DNA of 64,000 bases from Anabaena sp. WA102 (GCF_001277295.1 NZ_CP011456.1:4778001-4842000); one strand, 5' to 3'. Shown: positions 1 to 7,737, counted from the first letter of the stretch. The notes: generated by a model from the sequence alone, not told the origin. Numbers and translations are program-made.

Positions 1-2
1 TT

Positions 3-209
3 AATACAGGAGTCGCACAACATAAGTTTTGCGGAGTTTGTGGAATTCATTCCTTTTATATTCCCCGTAGTCACCCTGATTGTATTGATGTTAATGTGCG
101 GTGTTTAGATGGAAATGTGCTGAGAAATTTTGAAATTTTACCTTTTGATGGTGCAAATTGGGAGGAAAATATTCATAAATTAAAGGCAGGTGATAGCAAT
201 TTTATGTGA
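3..209 (+). CDS. GFA family (glutathione-dependent formaldehyde-activating enzyme-like) protein, 3' end only
   Basis: The frame is open from base 3 and stops with TGA at 207-209, so only the last 68 residues of a gene that begins before the window are present. The segment contains CGVCG, then SFYIPRSHPD and NVRCLD. That pattern is typical of the C-terminal half of GFA/CENP-V-fold proteins, small zinc proteins that bind metal through Cys-X-X-Cys pairs. Members are often annotated as S-hydroxymethylglutathione-processing enzymes, but the substrate of most cyanobacterial ones is unknown. The family call is seen directly from the motif; the role is family knowledge only. The N-terminal zinc ligands cannot be checked. 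Confidence 0.75.
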   Translation, partial: NTGVAQHKFCGVCGIHSFYIPRSHPDCIDVNVRCLDGNVLRNFEILPFDGANWEENIHKLKAGDSNFM

Positions 210-212
210 AGC

Positions 213-312
213 TGCACAAAATCATAATCATCCGTATTTATCCGCGTTTATCTGCGTTTATCTGCGGTCAATTATTCTTAACATCTTATTCTAGCCAGCT
301 TCATCTTAATTT
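213..312 (-). repeat. Dispersed repeat family E, copy 1 (CGCAGATAAA core)
   Basis: This segment contains repeated TTTATCTGCG units and ends with a GCTTCATCTTAATTT stretch. Related copies lie at about 7491-7737 (interrupted by another element), 36928-37037 and 58417-58500. The outer parts (AAGCTGCACA-like and GATGAAGCTG-like) are roughly complementary, so the unit may be a decayed MITE. No coding capacity is seen. Confidence 0.6.
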
Positions 313-421
313 AGTATCAAATAAATTTGTTTTTTAATAATTGGAATTTAGCCTCTAACCTGCTATATTTTAATCACGTTAATTCATTTTTCAAAAATGT
401 TGTAATTCCTAAAGGATAACT

Positions 422-823
422 ATGATGGAAACTCAAGCACAGCAACCAGAACAGGGAAATTATTCTCCACCACAAAGTTTACCAGAATTACCTGCTGCTA
501 AGGAATCTGCATCTCAATGGCAACAAATTATTAGAAAAATTGTTGAATTTTTAAACCGACTGCCAGATGATTTAGGCAGTTTTTTTAACAACAATAAACA
601 GGGTTTAATCACTGTAGCCTTAATTTTATCAGCTTTTGTCACAGTTAAGGTAGCGATCGCATTACTAGATGCTGTTAATGATTTACCGTTGCTACAACCG
701 ATTTTAGAGTTGATTGGCTTGTTTTATTCTATCTGGTTTAGTTTCCGTTATCTCCTCAAATATGAGACTCGGCAAGAATTAGCTCAGAAATTTAACACCT
801 TCAAACAACAATCTCTAGGATAA
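422..823 (+). CDS. CAAD/CURT1-type thylakoid membrane protein
   Basis: A 133-residue protein with a hydrophilic, Gln/Pro-rich N-terminus of about 50 residues, an amphipathic segment (about 38-55), two transmembrane helices (about 63-83 and 91-110) and a short basic tail. This matches the CAAD domain first described in cyanobacterial aminoacyl-tRNA synthetases and shared with CURT1 thylakoid-curvature proteins, which insert in thylakoids and oligomerise. AAAGGAT at 411-417 lies about five bases before the ATG at 422; a second ATG follows immediately and could also serve. A strong hairpin follows at 963-997. A free-standing CAAD protein is common in cyanobacteria. A role in thylakoid shape or membrane anchoring is inferred from the family. 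Confidence 0.8.
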   Translation: MMETQAQQPEQGNYSPPQSLPELPAAKESASQWQQIIRKIVEFLNRLPDDLGSFFNNNKQGLITVALILSAFVTVKVAIALLDAVNDLPLLQPILELIGLFYSIWFSFRYLLKYETRQELAQKFNTFKQQSLG

Positions 824-840
824 AGATTTTTGGTATTGCT

Positions 841-930
841 GAATTGAGGTATGAAAATCAAAAATTCCCTTTCTGAAACTCTTAATCTTTGCGCCTTTGC
901 GCCTTTGCGTGAGACTAATTCATACTTTCA
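841..930 (-). repeat. Dispersed repeat family F (CGCAGAGGCGCAAAG type), copy 1
   Basis: Read on the minus strand, this matches 20375-20462 along most of its length: a TGAATGAAAGTATGAAT-like left part, a CACGCAGAGGCGCAAAG core and a TTTTTGATTTTCATACC right end. Shorter relatives lie near 18055-18110, 23235-23290 and 55410-55490. It is non-coding. Confidence 0.6.
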
Positions 931-962
931 TTCACCAACGCCAGATTTTTTTTGGGGATATT

Positions 963-997
963 AAAATGTAGGTTAGCTATAGACTAGCCTACATTTT
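963..997 (+). terminator. Rho-independent-type hairpin downstream of the CAAD gene
   Basis: Arms of about 14 bases (AAAATGTAGGTTAG at 963-976 and CTAGCCTACATTTT at 984-997) pair around a 7-base loop with one mismatch, and a T-rich run follows. It sits about 140 bases after the stop of the CAAD gene. Because it is nearly symmetrical it could act in both directions. Confidence 0.55.
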
Positions 998-1193
998 TAT
1001 TTTGGATTTGACTATGTAAAATCTATCTATAGATAGATAATTTTTATCAAAATATTTTTGGCAATTATTCCCAAAGACAGTAGGTTTATTTGTTAGAAAA
1101 TTCTAATCTGGTTTGTGTAATGCTGAAAAAAGGCTGATTGTGTCAGTAACCCAGCCCTAAAGACGCTGATTTTCCCACTTACCGCGAGGTTTT

Positions 1194-1568
1194 ATGAATG
1201 AAAAGATTAGCGCAGATACCTATGATCGGGGCATAATCCCCGCAGAAACAGCAGCACGAATGAAAAGAGAGGGAGCAAGTTATAAACACCTGCCAACTGA
1301 AGAGGATCTTGCCAGTGTGTCTACTGATGACCAAACCAATGTTTACAGTATTCGGACAACGGACGGTTATACTGTGGACAAAGAAGGGTTGTTGAATAAT
1401 TATCCAGTTGAACCGGAAATGTATTATGAAGTTCCTGGTGATGCGCGGGAGGTAGCAGAACAAGAAAAAGCCGAACGGATACAGGAATTGCGAGAAGTAA
1501 ATGAAGATAAAACAGGTCTATTAACAGAGAATTTTGATAAGCGAGGTAGAGGCCCAGGAATAATCTAA
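1194..1568 (+). CDS. Conserved hypothetical cyanobacterial protein
   Basis: A 124-residue, charged, mostly acidic soluble protein with no signal peptide or membrane segment. A GAGG at 1186-1189 lies just before the ATG at 1194. The C-terminal half (about residues 80-105) is rich in Glu, Lys, Arg and Gln and probably helical, and the protein ends with a Gly/Arg-rich KRGRGPG tail. I do not recognise a named family. Its last bases overlap the end of the convergent Uma2-type gene by four bases. The start, length and codon pattern support a real gene; the function is unknown. Confidence 0.6.
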   Translation: MNEKISADTYDRGIIPAETAARMKREGASYKHLPTEEDLASVSTDDQTNVYSIRTTDGYTVDKEGLLNNYPVEPEMYYEVPGDAREVAEQEKAERIQELREVNEDKTGLLTENFDKRGRGPGII

Positions 1569-1990
1569 TTTACCATTTCTTTGATTTTCTCCCGAAAGGC
1601 TATGGCGGCATCTAGAGGTTCATCTGCTACTACGTATTGCGCCGAAATTGACAAATCTAAGTTTGGCAATAATTCACTTTTTTTAACCAATTCATAATTT
1701 TCACCGCGCAGATGATAAACGGCAAATTGATTGTTTTGAAAAAACCAAACTTCCGTTACACCTAATCTTTTGTAAACTTCTAATTTATCAATTCCCCCAC
1801 TGGTGACTACAACTTCAATGGCAAAATCAGGAACTTCTTTTTCTATGCCTAGACAGTAGGATTCATCTGGTTCTACTCCTCCTCTTTTCGCTTGTTTACG
1901 GAAGGTTGTAGAACCAAGGGGAAAATAGCGAATGCGTTTTTCTTGAAAGTAAATTTCCAGCAAAGATCCAATAATCGTTTTACGAATTTC
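1565..1990 (-). pseudogene. Uma2 (DUF820) family protein, 5' end lost
   Basis: The frame encodes the C-terminal two thirds of a Uma2/DUF820 protein of the PD-(D/E)XK nuclease-like fold. Recognisable parts are RYFPLGSTTFR, GVEPDESYC, PDFAIEVVVTSGG and LGVTEVWFF. The usual E...D...E/V core is therefore present, but the 50-70 residues that normally precede it are missing. The family-like frame can be followed back to about 1990 (EIRKTIIGSLLEIYF), then runs into a palindromic repeat at 2017-2049. The nearest ATG-like start would give only 132 residues. I read it as a gene whose 5' end was replaced by a repeat; a short functional product is not excluded. These proteins are abundant and poorly understood in cyanobacteria. 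Confidence 0.6.
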
Positions 1991-2016
1991 ATTATATTTT
2001 AATTTCCATAATTTCC

Positions 2017-2049
2017 AGATCCCCGACTTCTTTGAGAAGTCGGGGATCT
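2017..2049. repeat. 33-bp perfect palindromic repeat
   Basis: Two 15-base arms (AGATCCCCGACTTCT and its exact complement) flank the loop TTG. It lies between the truncated Uma2 gene and the hemC promoter region. It could act as a bidirectional terminator or be a dispersed hairpin repeat. Confidence 0.7.
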
Positions 2050-2187
2050 ATTTCAAGAATTGTAAATAAATGTAAAGTTACTGGCACAGAAAATCTTCAC
2101 AGAATTATCCCGATTTAATCCAGTAAGTCACTCCCTGCGGTAGTCTAGATAAATGTTAATTTATCGCCTGGTTTGACAAATAGTTTT

Positions 2188-3156
2188 ATGACTTCAGTTT
2201 CTAGTTCTGCACGCACTATTCGTATTGGTTCACGTAAAAGCCAACTAGCTTTAGTTCAAACATACTGGGTACAAGCGGAACTCCAGAAAAGCTTTCCCGA
2301 TATTACTTTTGAAGTCCATACCATGTCTACCCAAGGGGACAAAATCCTGGATGTAGCCTTGGCTAAAATTGGCGATAAAGGACTATTTACTAAGGAACTG
2401 GAATTGGGCATGATCAATAAAGATATTGATTTTGCTGTGCATTCTCTCAAGGATCTACCGACTAATTTACCAGAAGGGTTGACCCTAGCAGCAATTACAG
2501 AACGGGAAAACCCCGCAGATGCGGTGGTGCTGCATAAAAAGTATCAAGGCGAAAAACTGGAGACTTTACCAGCGGGTGCGGTAATTGGGACTTCTTCTTT
2601 GCGAAGATTGGCACAGTTACGCCATAAGTTTCCTCATTTTACGTTTAAGGATGTGCGGGGAAATTTGATCACACGCATGGATAAATTGGATGCTGGTGAG
2701 TATGATGCTTTAATTTTAGCGGTTGCTGGTTTAGAAAGATTGGAAATGAGCGATCGCATCCATCAAATTCTTACCCCCGAAATCTCCCTCCATGCTGTTG
2801 GACAAGGTGCTTTAGGGATAGAATGCCGTGCAGATGACACTGAGGTAATTGGCTTACTGAAAGCTATTGAACACCAGCAAACACGCGATCGCTGTCTAGC
2901 AGAAAGATCATTTCTACGAGTTTTAGAAGGCGGTTGTCAAGTTCCCATTGGTGTAAATACAGAAATTAATGGTGATCAATTAACATTAAAAGGTCTGGTT
3001 GCCAGTGTTGATGGTCAACAAATAGTTAAAGATACCGTCACCGGTGCGGCTGCTGATGCTGAAAAATTAGGCGCACAACTAGCTGGCATTCTCAGAGAAA
3101 AAGGCGCTACAGAAATCCTAGAAAAAATCTTTACCGAGATTCAACGAGGATCATAA
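2188..3156 (+). CDS. hemC: Hydroxymethylbilane synthase (porphobilinogen deaminase)
   Basis: HemC joins four porphobilinogen molecules into hydroxymethylbilane in the cytosol, on the tetrapyrrole pathway to haem, chlorophyll and bilins. The sequence shows the N-terminal IRIGSRKSQLALVQ motif, the EVHTMSTQGDK segment, HSLKDLP, SSLRRLAQL and DVRGNLITR, which bind the substrate chain. The dipyrromethane-cofactor Cys lies in LEGGCQVPIG near residue 250. The length, 322 residues, is normal. I start at the ATG at 2188; an in-frame TTG at 2173 would add five residues but lacks a better ribosome site. It is flanked by a palindrome upstream and heptamer repeats downstream, and appears to be transcribed alone. 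Confidence 0.95.
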   Translation: MTSVSSSARTIRIGSRKSQLALVQTYWVQAELQKSFPDITFEVHTMSTQGDKILDVALAKIGDKGLFTKELELGMINKDIDFAVHSLKDLPTNLPEGLTLAAITERENPADAVVLHKKYQGEKLETLPAGAVIGTSSLRRLAQLRHKFPHFTFKDVRGNLITRMDKLDAGEYDALILAVAGLERLEMSDRIHQILTPEISLHAVGQGALGIECRADDTEVIGLLKAIEHQQTRDRCLAERSFLRVLEGGCQVPIGVNTEINGDQLTLKGLVASVDGQQIVKDTVTGAAADAEKLGAQLAGILREKGATEILEKIFTEIQRGS

Positions 3157-3213
3157 GGTGATAGGTTACAGGTGACAGGTGACAGGTGACAGGTGACAGG
3201 TGACAGGTGACAG
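3157..3213 (+). repeat. 7-bp tandem repeat array (GGTGACA unit)
   Basis: The heptamer GGTGACA is repeated about seven times directly after the hemC stop codon. Short tandem heptamers are a known feature of heterocystous cyanobacteria. The array is followed by a second heptamer array of different sequence. Confidence 0.85.
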
Positions 3214-3230
3214 CCAAGAGAAGAGAGTTT

Positions 3231-3314
3231 AATTACCAATTACCAATTACCAATTACCAATTACCAATCACCAATTACCAATTACCAATTACCAATTACC
3301 AATTACCAATTACC
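3231..3314 (+). repeat. 7-bp tandem repeat array (CAATTAC unit) touching the glgA start
   Basis: About 12 copies of CAATTAC/AATTACC run right up to the ATG of glgA at 3315. The same heptamer recurs at 19801-19840 in front of another gene. Because the unit is 7 bp and free of stops in this frame, it lengthens the apparent reading frame upstream of glgA. That extension (repeated NYQLPIT) is not real protein. Confidence 0.9.
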
Positions 3315-4784
3315 ATGAAAATTTTATTTGTAGCGGCAGAAGCTGCTCCCATTGCCAAAGTTGGCGGCATGGGGGATGTTGTCGGCGCATTACCCAAAGT
3401 TTTGAGAGCAATGGGTCATGATGTGCGGATTTTTATGCCTTACTATGGCTTTGTTCCTGACAAAATGACAGTTCCCAAAGAACCCATTTGGAAAGGTTCA
3501 GCCATGTTCCAGGAGTTTGCGGTTTACGAAGGTGTACTGCCCGGTACTGATGTTCCTCTGTATTTATTTGAACATCCAGCTTTTCTGCCTCGGCGGGTTT
3601 ATGGTGGAGAAGATGAAGATTGGAGATTTACCTTATTTTCCAATGGTGCGGCGGAATTTTGCTGGAATTACTGGAAACCGGAAATTGTCCATTGTCATGA
3701 TTGGCACACAGGAATGTTACCAGTTTGGTTGAATCAATCTCCAGATATTACTACTGTATTCACCATTCACAACCTCGCTTATCAGGGTCCTTGGCGGTGG
3801 TATTTAGAGAAAATTACCTGGTGTCCCTGGTATATGCAAGGACACAATACAATGGCAGCCGCTGTCCAGTTTGCCAATAAAGTAAATACAGTGTCTCCCA
3901 CCTATGCCGAACAAATCAAAACACCTGCCTATGGTGAACAAATAGAAGGGTTATTATCTTTTGTTAGTGGCAAATTATCAGGGATAATCAACGGCATAGA
4001 TACCGATATTTATGATCCAGCCAATGATAAATACATTGCTCAACCCTTTACCATAGATACTTTAGATAAACGCAAAGCTAACAAAATAGCCCTGCAAGAA
4101 GAAGTAGGTTTAGAAGTTAATTCTAATGTCTTTTTAATCGGCATGGTGACAAGGTTGGTAGAACAGAAAGGGATGGATTTAGTATTACAAATCCTTGACC
4201 GCTTCATGGCTTATACAGATGCTCAGTTTGTCCTTTTGGGAACAGGCGATCGCTATTATGAAACCCAAATGTGGCAACTCGCATCCCGTTATCCTGGACG
4301 CATGGCTACCTATCTCCTGTATAATGATGCCCTTTCTCGTCGCATTTACGCAGGTACAGATGCCTTCTTAATGCCTAGCCGCTTTGAACCCTGCGGCATC
4401 AGCCAAATGATGGCTTTGCGTTACGGTTCTGTTCCCATTGTCCGTCGTACAGGGGGATTAGTTGATACCGTCAGCCACTTTGATCCAGTCAATGAAGTGG
4501 GTACAGGTTATTGCTTTGACCGCTATGAACCTCTGGACTTATTCACCTGCATGATTCGCGCTTGGGAAGGTTTCCGTTTCAAACCCCAATGGCAAGAATT
4601 ACAAAAACGGGGGATGAGTGCAAACTTCAGTTGGTATCAATCCGCTAAAGAGTACGATAAGCTTTATCGTTCTATCTATGGTTTACCAGAACCCGAAGCA
4701 ATCCTAGAAGTAACGCCAGAACCAACACTAGAACTAAAACCAACACTAGAACTAAAACCAAAATCAAAATCAAAATTAGTTTAA
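3315..4784 (+). CDS. glgA: Glycogen synthase (ADP-glucose type, GT5)
   Basis: GlgA extends alpha-1,4-glucan chains from ADP-glucose in the cytosol for glycogen storage. The start ATG at 3315 opens MKILFVAAEAAPIAKVGG, with the KVGGMGDV substrate loop expected at the N-terminus of GT5 enzymes. Further motifs are HCHDWHTGMLP, FTIHNLAYQG, GIINGIDTDIYDP and, in the C-terminal Rossmann domain, RFEPCGISQMMALRYG with the catalytic Glu, then RRTGGLVDTV. The length is 489 residues. The C-terminal tail (about 465-489) is an odd repetitive stretch, LELKP repeated then KSKSK, encoded by near-identical DNA units, and looks like a repeat-derived extension. Heptamer repeats occupy the ribosome-binding region, so no good Shine-Dalgarno is visible. 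Confidence 0.95.
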   Translation: MKILFVAAEAAPIAKVGGMGDVVGALPKVLRAMGHDVRIFMPYYGFVPDKMTVPKEPIWKGSAMFQEFAVYEGVLPGTDVPLYLFEHPAFLPRRVYGGEDEDWRFTLFSNGAAEFCWNYWKPEIVHCHDWHTGMLPVWLNQSPDITTVFTIHNLAYQGPWRWYLEKITWCPWYMQGHNTMAAAVQFANKVNTVSPTYAEQIKTPAYGEQIEGLLSFVSGKLSGIINGIDTDIYDPANDKYIAQPFTIDTLDKRKANKIALQEEVGLEVNSNVFLIGMVTRLVEQKGMDLVLQILDRFMAYTDAQFVLLGTGDRYYETQMWQLASRYPGRMATYLLYNDALSRRIYAGTDAFLMPSRFEPCGISQMMALRYGSVPIVRRTGGLVDTVSHFDPVNEVGTGYCFDRYEPLDLFTCMIRAWEGFRFKPQWQELQKRGMSANFSWYQSAKEYDKLYRSIYGLPEPEAILEVTPEPTLELKPTLELKPKSKSKLV

Positions 4785-4937
4785 GAGGATGTTTGAAAAG
4801 TATCAGAATTAATCGAGATCCCCCCAACCCCCCTTACAAAGGGGGGCTAAATTCCTCAAAGTCCCCCTTTTTAAGGGGGATTTAGGGGCATCTGCGGGTG
4901 TCAGATCCTACACGAAAAAGTTTTCAAACAACCTCTA
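4784..4937. repeat. MITE-like repeat family G, full copy
   Basis: It starts AGAGGATGTTTGAAAAG and ends TTTTCAAACAACCTCT, which are inverted repeats of each other with one mismatch. The interior has a C-rich/G-rich hairpin (CCCCCTTTTTAAGGGGG type). A second, left-truncated copy lies at 40353-40457 with the same right end and the same internal TCTGCGGGTGTCAGATCC. No open frame is found inside. Confidence 0.75.
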
Positions 4938-5032
4938 AGGTGTTGTAGTAAGTTGGAATTTTAGACAATATTAATGGGGTATTTATTTGAAATGCCCCTT
5001 TTTAATCCACGATAGTATAAAATTAAAAAAAG

Positions 5033-5297
5033 ATGGATTGGTTAGAGCGCGTCGCAGAAATTCGCAAAATTTGTAACGTGCCAGCACCAGCCCGAAATGT
5101 TGCTATTGCTAGAGTAAGTAATTGAACAAAAATATTTACAGTCATTGCGAGCGAAGCGAAGCAATCACAACCCTTGCGATTGCTTCATTTCACTTCGTTC
5201 CATATGGCTAACGCCACGCAACGCTTACGCAATGACATTGTGTAATTAGTTCTGTCTCACTACTTATTAGAGGCAATCGCCGAAAAATATTTGACAC
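5033..5297 (+). pseudogene. Small gene remnant interrupted by a 148-bp MITE
   Basis: An ATG at 5033 opens MDWLERVAEIRKICNVPAP and runs to ARV, where the MITE at 5117-5264 enters and creates a stop at 5123-5125. If the MITE and one TA are removed, the frame continues as ARVLEAIAEKYLTLPG before it reaches another repeat-like region. The smooth reconstructed helix suggests a real gene split by the insertion. I do not recognise the family; about 40 residues can be reconstructed. Confidence 0.45.
5117..5264 (+). mobile_element. 148-bp MITE family A, copy 1
   Basis: It begins AGTAATTGAACA and ends TCTCACTACT, flanked on both sides by TA (5115-5116 and 5265-5266). Imperfect terminal inverted repeats of about 35 bases meet at GTCATTGCG. 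Copies of exactly the same length lie at 38894-39041 (inverted) and 46637-46784. There is no transposase, so it would need one in trans; TA duplication suggests the IS630/Tc1-mariner group (inference). Confidence 0.8.
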
Positions 5298-5690
5298 TCC
5301 CCGGTCTAAAAACGCGGGGATTCTATAGAGAGTTTCAGTCTATATCTCTCAGTTATCCCAGCTTCAGGCACTGCCTTAAATATTTGGGTTCTTGCCCTGA
5401 TCCTGTTTGCCATTACTGGCAGAATCATCTCTGCTTGCGGTGAGCGAAGCCGAACTGACAAGCGTAACTTTCCGAGAGTCCCCCGGTAGGTTTTTAATGT
5501 CTTTGCTGACGATTTAATTGTATCACGAATATGAATTAAAATTTGAAATAATTTCAAATTTTTAAATTAATGTCAATGCAGGATAAAGGAAAGCCTCTAG
5601 CCTTCATCCCTTGTCTAAAGCACAGATGTAGCTGACTTAGGAAGCTACATCTTCAAGGGTTTTCGGCATTTCCCTTATAAAGGAGTCGGT
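5290..5690 (-). other. Gene-poor region with hairpins, possible decayed IS200/IS605-type remnant
   Basis: The region holds a GC hairpin (CCCCG...CGGGG, about 5299-5318) and a second strong hairpin at 5624-5652 (AGATGTAGCT...AGCTACATCT). An open minus-strand frame at 5306-5557 has no convincing family match but ends in ESPRF, which recalls the C-terminal end of some cyanobacterial IS605 OrfB proteins. The stretch just before 5690 provides AAGGAG for the next gene. I support the hairpins; the IS origin is a weak guess. Confidence 0.25.
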
Positions 5691-5694
5691 AGAA

Positions 5695-6216
5695 ATGTCA
5701 ATTTGCAATTTACCCGCACGACTTAATCTTATTTTTAATGACAATCCTCTTTCCCCCTGTTCGGATTTAGAAATAATTCAACTTGAACGACAACGAGGTA
5801 TTAAGCTGCCCAGCACTTACAAAGACTTTCTAAAAATGATGGGGCATGGGGCAGGTAAGTTTTTACGTGGTTCAGATTGCTTTTATCAGCATTTGCCACA
5901 AATTCAAGAATGGGCTAAACAACTTTTAGTAGAAAATGATTTTCCTCAAGCTTTACCAGAGGATGCTTTTGTATTTTTCATGCACCAGGGATATCAGTTC
6001 AGCTTTTTCAGACTTTCAGAAGGTGATAACCCACCAACTTACTCATATTGCGAAGGACAAGAACAGCCTGATTTTGTCAAAAGTCATAATCAGTTTAGTG
6101 ACTTTTTATCTGTGGAAGTCAATCTTTATTTACAGTCCTTGATGCTTATAGAAGGCTCTGCCTTCAATAATATTAGAGGCAGAGCCTCATCAACTGCATT
6201 CCTAGTCAGAGACTAG
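5695..6216 (+). CDS. SMI1/KNR4 (SUKH) family protein
   Basis: A 173-residue soluble protein. Residues about 25-150 follow the SUKH pattern: SDLEIIQLERQRGIKLPSTY, YKDFLKMMGHGAG, then the aromatic-rich FMHQGYQFSFF and a C-terminal NQFSDFLSVEVN helix. SUKH proteins are best known as immunity proteins of polymorphic toxin systems. No toxin gene is adjacent, so this may be an orphan immunity gene or a housekeeping member. AAGGAG at 5681-5686 precedes the ATG at 5695. The last 15 or so residues are encoded by a dispersed repeat (6171-6234) that also occurs at 46882-46944, so the natural C-terminus has been replaced. Confidence 0.75.
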   Translation: MSICNLPARLNLIFNDNPLSPCSDLEIIQLERQRGIKLPSTYKDFLKMMGHGAGKFLRGSDCFYQHLPQIQEWAKQLLVENDFPQALPEDAFVFFMHQGYQFSFFRLSEGDNPPTYSYCEGQEQPDFVKSHNQFSDFLSVEVNLYLQSLMLIEGSAFNNIRGRASSTAFLVRD

Positions 6217-6234
6217 GAACGAGATGTGGTAGGG
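6171..6234 (+). repeat. Dispersed 63-bp repeat overlapping the SUKH gene end, copy 1
   Basis: TATTAGAGGCAGAGCCTCAT, then a CTAGTCAGAGACTAG hairpin and GAACGAGATGTGGTAGG. A near-identical copy is at 46882-46944, where it is intergenic. Here it supplies the stop codon of the SUKH gene. Confidence 0.75.
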
Positions 6235-6296
6235 ATTTGAGCTTAAGTTGACACCAATGGTTGGGGGTCTAGATATGATCAGAAAACAACTAATTA

Positions 6297-7421
6297 CTAC
6301 TTGCCAAATCCCTTACCTCTAGTTACCGAAGGAAGACAAATACAGTTTTCTAACTGCTGGAGTAAGGTTTCGGTATCTAGATTTTGACCAATTAACACTA
6401 ATTGATTTTTCTTTTCACCTTTCCATTGATCATCATCAATAGTAAAGCGTTTACCGCAAAGATGGAAAATATGCCGTTGCGGACTTTCATCAAACCACAT
6501 AATCCCCTTAGCACGGAAGACATTTGTGGATAATTGGTTATCTAGAAAATGTTGAAACTTTTTAATTGAAAAAGGTTTATCACTTTGGAAAGAAATAGAG
6601 AGAAAACCATCATTTTCTAAATGGTCAGAATGGTGATGATGTTCATGATCATGGTGGTCATGTCCACAGGTAGAATGATCATGATCGTCGTGATTTTCGT
6701 GTCCACAATCAGCATGATCATGGTGATCATGATCATGATGTTCTTCTGCGTGGTTATCAAAATATTTATCAGATTCAAACAACCCGACACTCAGAATCAA
6801 AGGAAGGGGAACTTGGGATTTTGTTGTGCGAATAATTCTGGAACCTTCTTTGATATTGTTAATTTTTTTCTCTAAATCCTGTAAAGTTGGTTCATCAACC
6901 AAATCAGTTTTATTGAGAATAATCACATCACCATAAGTAATTTGACTCAAAGCAGCTTCAGAATTGAATAAATCTAAGCTATAATTTGCTGCATCAACTA
7001 CAGTAATAATAGAATCTAACCGAGTTAAATCTCGTAATTCTGAACCTAGAAATGTCATAGCCACAGGTAAAGGATCTGCTAAACCTGTTGTTTCTACAAC
7101 TAGATAATCTAGCTTTTCTTCTCTTTCTAAAACTTTGTAAACAGCATCAACTAAGTCATTATTAATGGTGCAACAAATACAGCCATTACTTAATTCAACC
7201 ATATTTTCGTCAGTGGAAATAACCAATTCATTATCAATACCAATTTCGCCAAATTCATTCACTAAAACCGCAGTTTTTACACCTTGCTGATTTGTGAGAA
7301 TATGGTTGAGTAAAGTGGTCTTACCGCTACCAAGAAAACCTGTAATAATGGTAACTGGTAAACCTTGCTTGGCAACTTCCATTGCGTGAGATTCGGAATT
7401 AACTGTTGTTGGCATAGTCAT
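6297..7421 (-). CDS. COG0523/CobW-type metallochaperone GTPase with His-rich loop
   Basis: A G3E-family GTPase of 374 residues. Residues 28-36 hold the P-loop GFLGSGKTT and residues 81-84 the family hallmark CICC, a zinc or other metal site. NKTDL is the guanine-specificity motif, and a CobW C-terminal domain follows (about 270-360). Between them, about residues 223-267 form an exceptionally His/Asp-rich segment (HDHDHHDHADCGH and similar) with two CGH motifs, suited to binding several metal ions. The family delivers metals such as zinc or cobalt to target enzymes; the target is not evident here. The next gene on either side is unrelated, so it is probably monocistronic. No clear Zur box was found before the start. 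Confidence 0.9.
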   Translation of the reverse strand: MTMPTTVNSESHAMEVAKQGLPVTIITGFLGSGKTTLLNHILTNQQGVKTAVLVNEFGEIGIDNELVISTDENMVELSNGCICCTINNDLVDAVYKVLEREEKLDYLVVETTGLADPLPVAMTFLGSELRDLTRLDSIITVVDAANYSLDLFNSEAALSQITYGDVIILNKTDLVDEPTLQDLEKKINNIKEGSRIIRTTKSQVPLPLILSVGLFESDKYFDNHAEEHHDHDHHDHADCGHENHDDHDHSTCGHDHHDHEHHHHSDHLENDGFLSISFQSDKPFSIKKFQHFLDNQLSTNVFRAKGIMWFDESPQRHIFHLCGKRFTIDDDQWKGEKKNQLVLIGQNLDTETLLQQLENCICLPSVTRGKGFGK

Positions 7422-7490
7422 GAAGGGGATTTTGGTGTATTCTAAATTTTATCTTGGTTTTGTCCACTCGGCATTAGAGTAACGCTAAAT

Positions 7491-7737
7491 TAAGATGAAG
7501 CTGCGTAGAATAATATTTCCAGAATCATTGACCGCAGATAAGGGACTTCCAAATAAAAAAATACTCAACCACCTAACGCAAAAATCTCTCAAACCCTTAT
7601 TCCTCTGTGTCCTCTGCGCCTCTGTGGTTCGTTAATCAGGATAATTTATTTCTTGGAAGTCCCTAAACGCAGATAAACGCAGATAAAGCCGGATGAATTA
7701 ATGGATTCTATGATTCTGTGCAGTCTCATATAAAATT
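7491..7737 (+). repeat. Dispersed repeat family E, copy 2, split by a nested element
   Basis: The outer parts (AAGATGAAGCTGCGTAGAAT ... GACCGCAGATA and AAACGCAGATAAAGC ... GATTCTGTGCAG) align with the uninterrupted copy at 36928-37037. They are separated by the 123-bp element at 7541-7663. Confidence 0.7.
7541..7663. mobile_element. 123-bp nested MITE flanked by TA
   Basis: It starts AGGGACTTCCAA and ends TTGGAAGTCCC, a near-perfect inverted repeat. Comparison with intact family E copies (GCAGATAAACGCAG) shows the element sits at a duplicated TA. The interior contains CCTCTGTGTCCTCTGCGCC, as in several other intergenic repeats. It is non-coding. Confidence 0.7.

Noticed and set aside
3157..3314. 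Possible CRISPR array from regularly spaced repeats
   Set aside because: The repeats are contiguous 7-bp units without spacers; no cas genes are near.
3207..3314. N-terminal extension of glgA (repeated NYQLPIT)
   Set aside because: It is encoded by a heptamer array; the family start MKILFVAAE is at 3315.
5306..5557. Intact small gene on the minus strand
   Set aside because: No convincing similarity and no ribosome site; at most a decayed transposon end.
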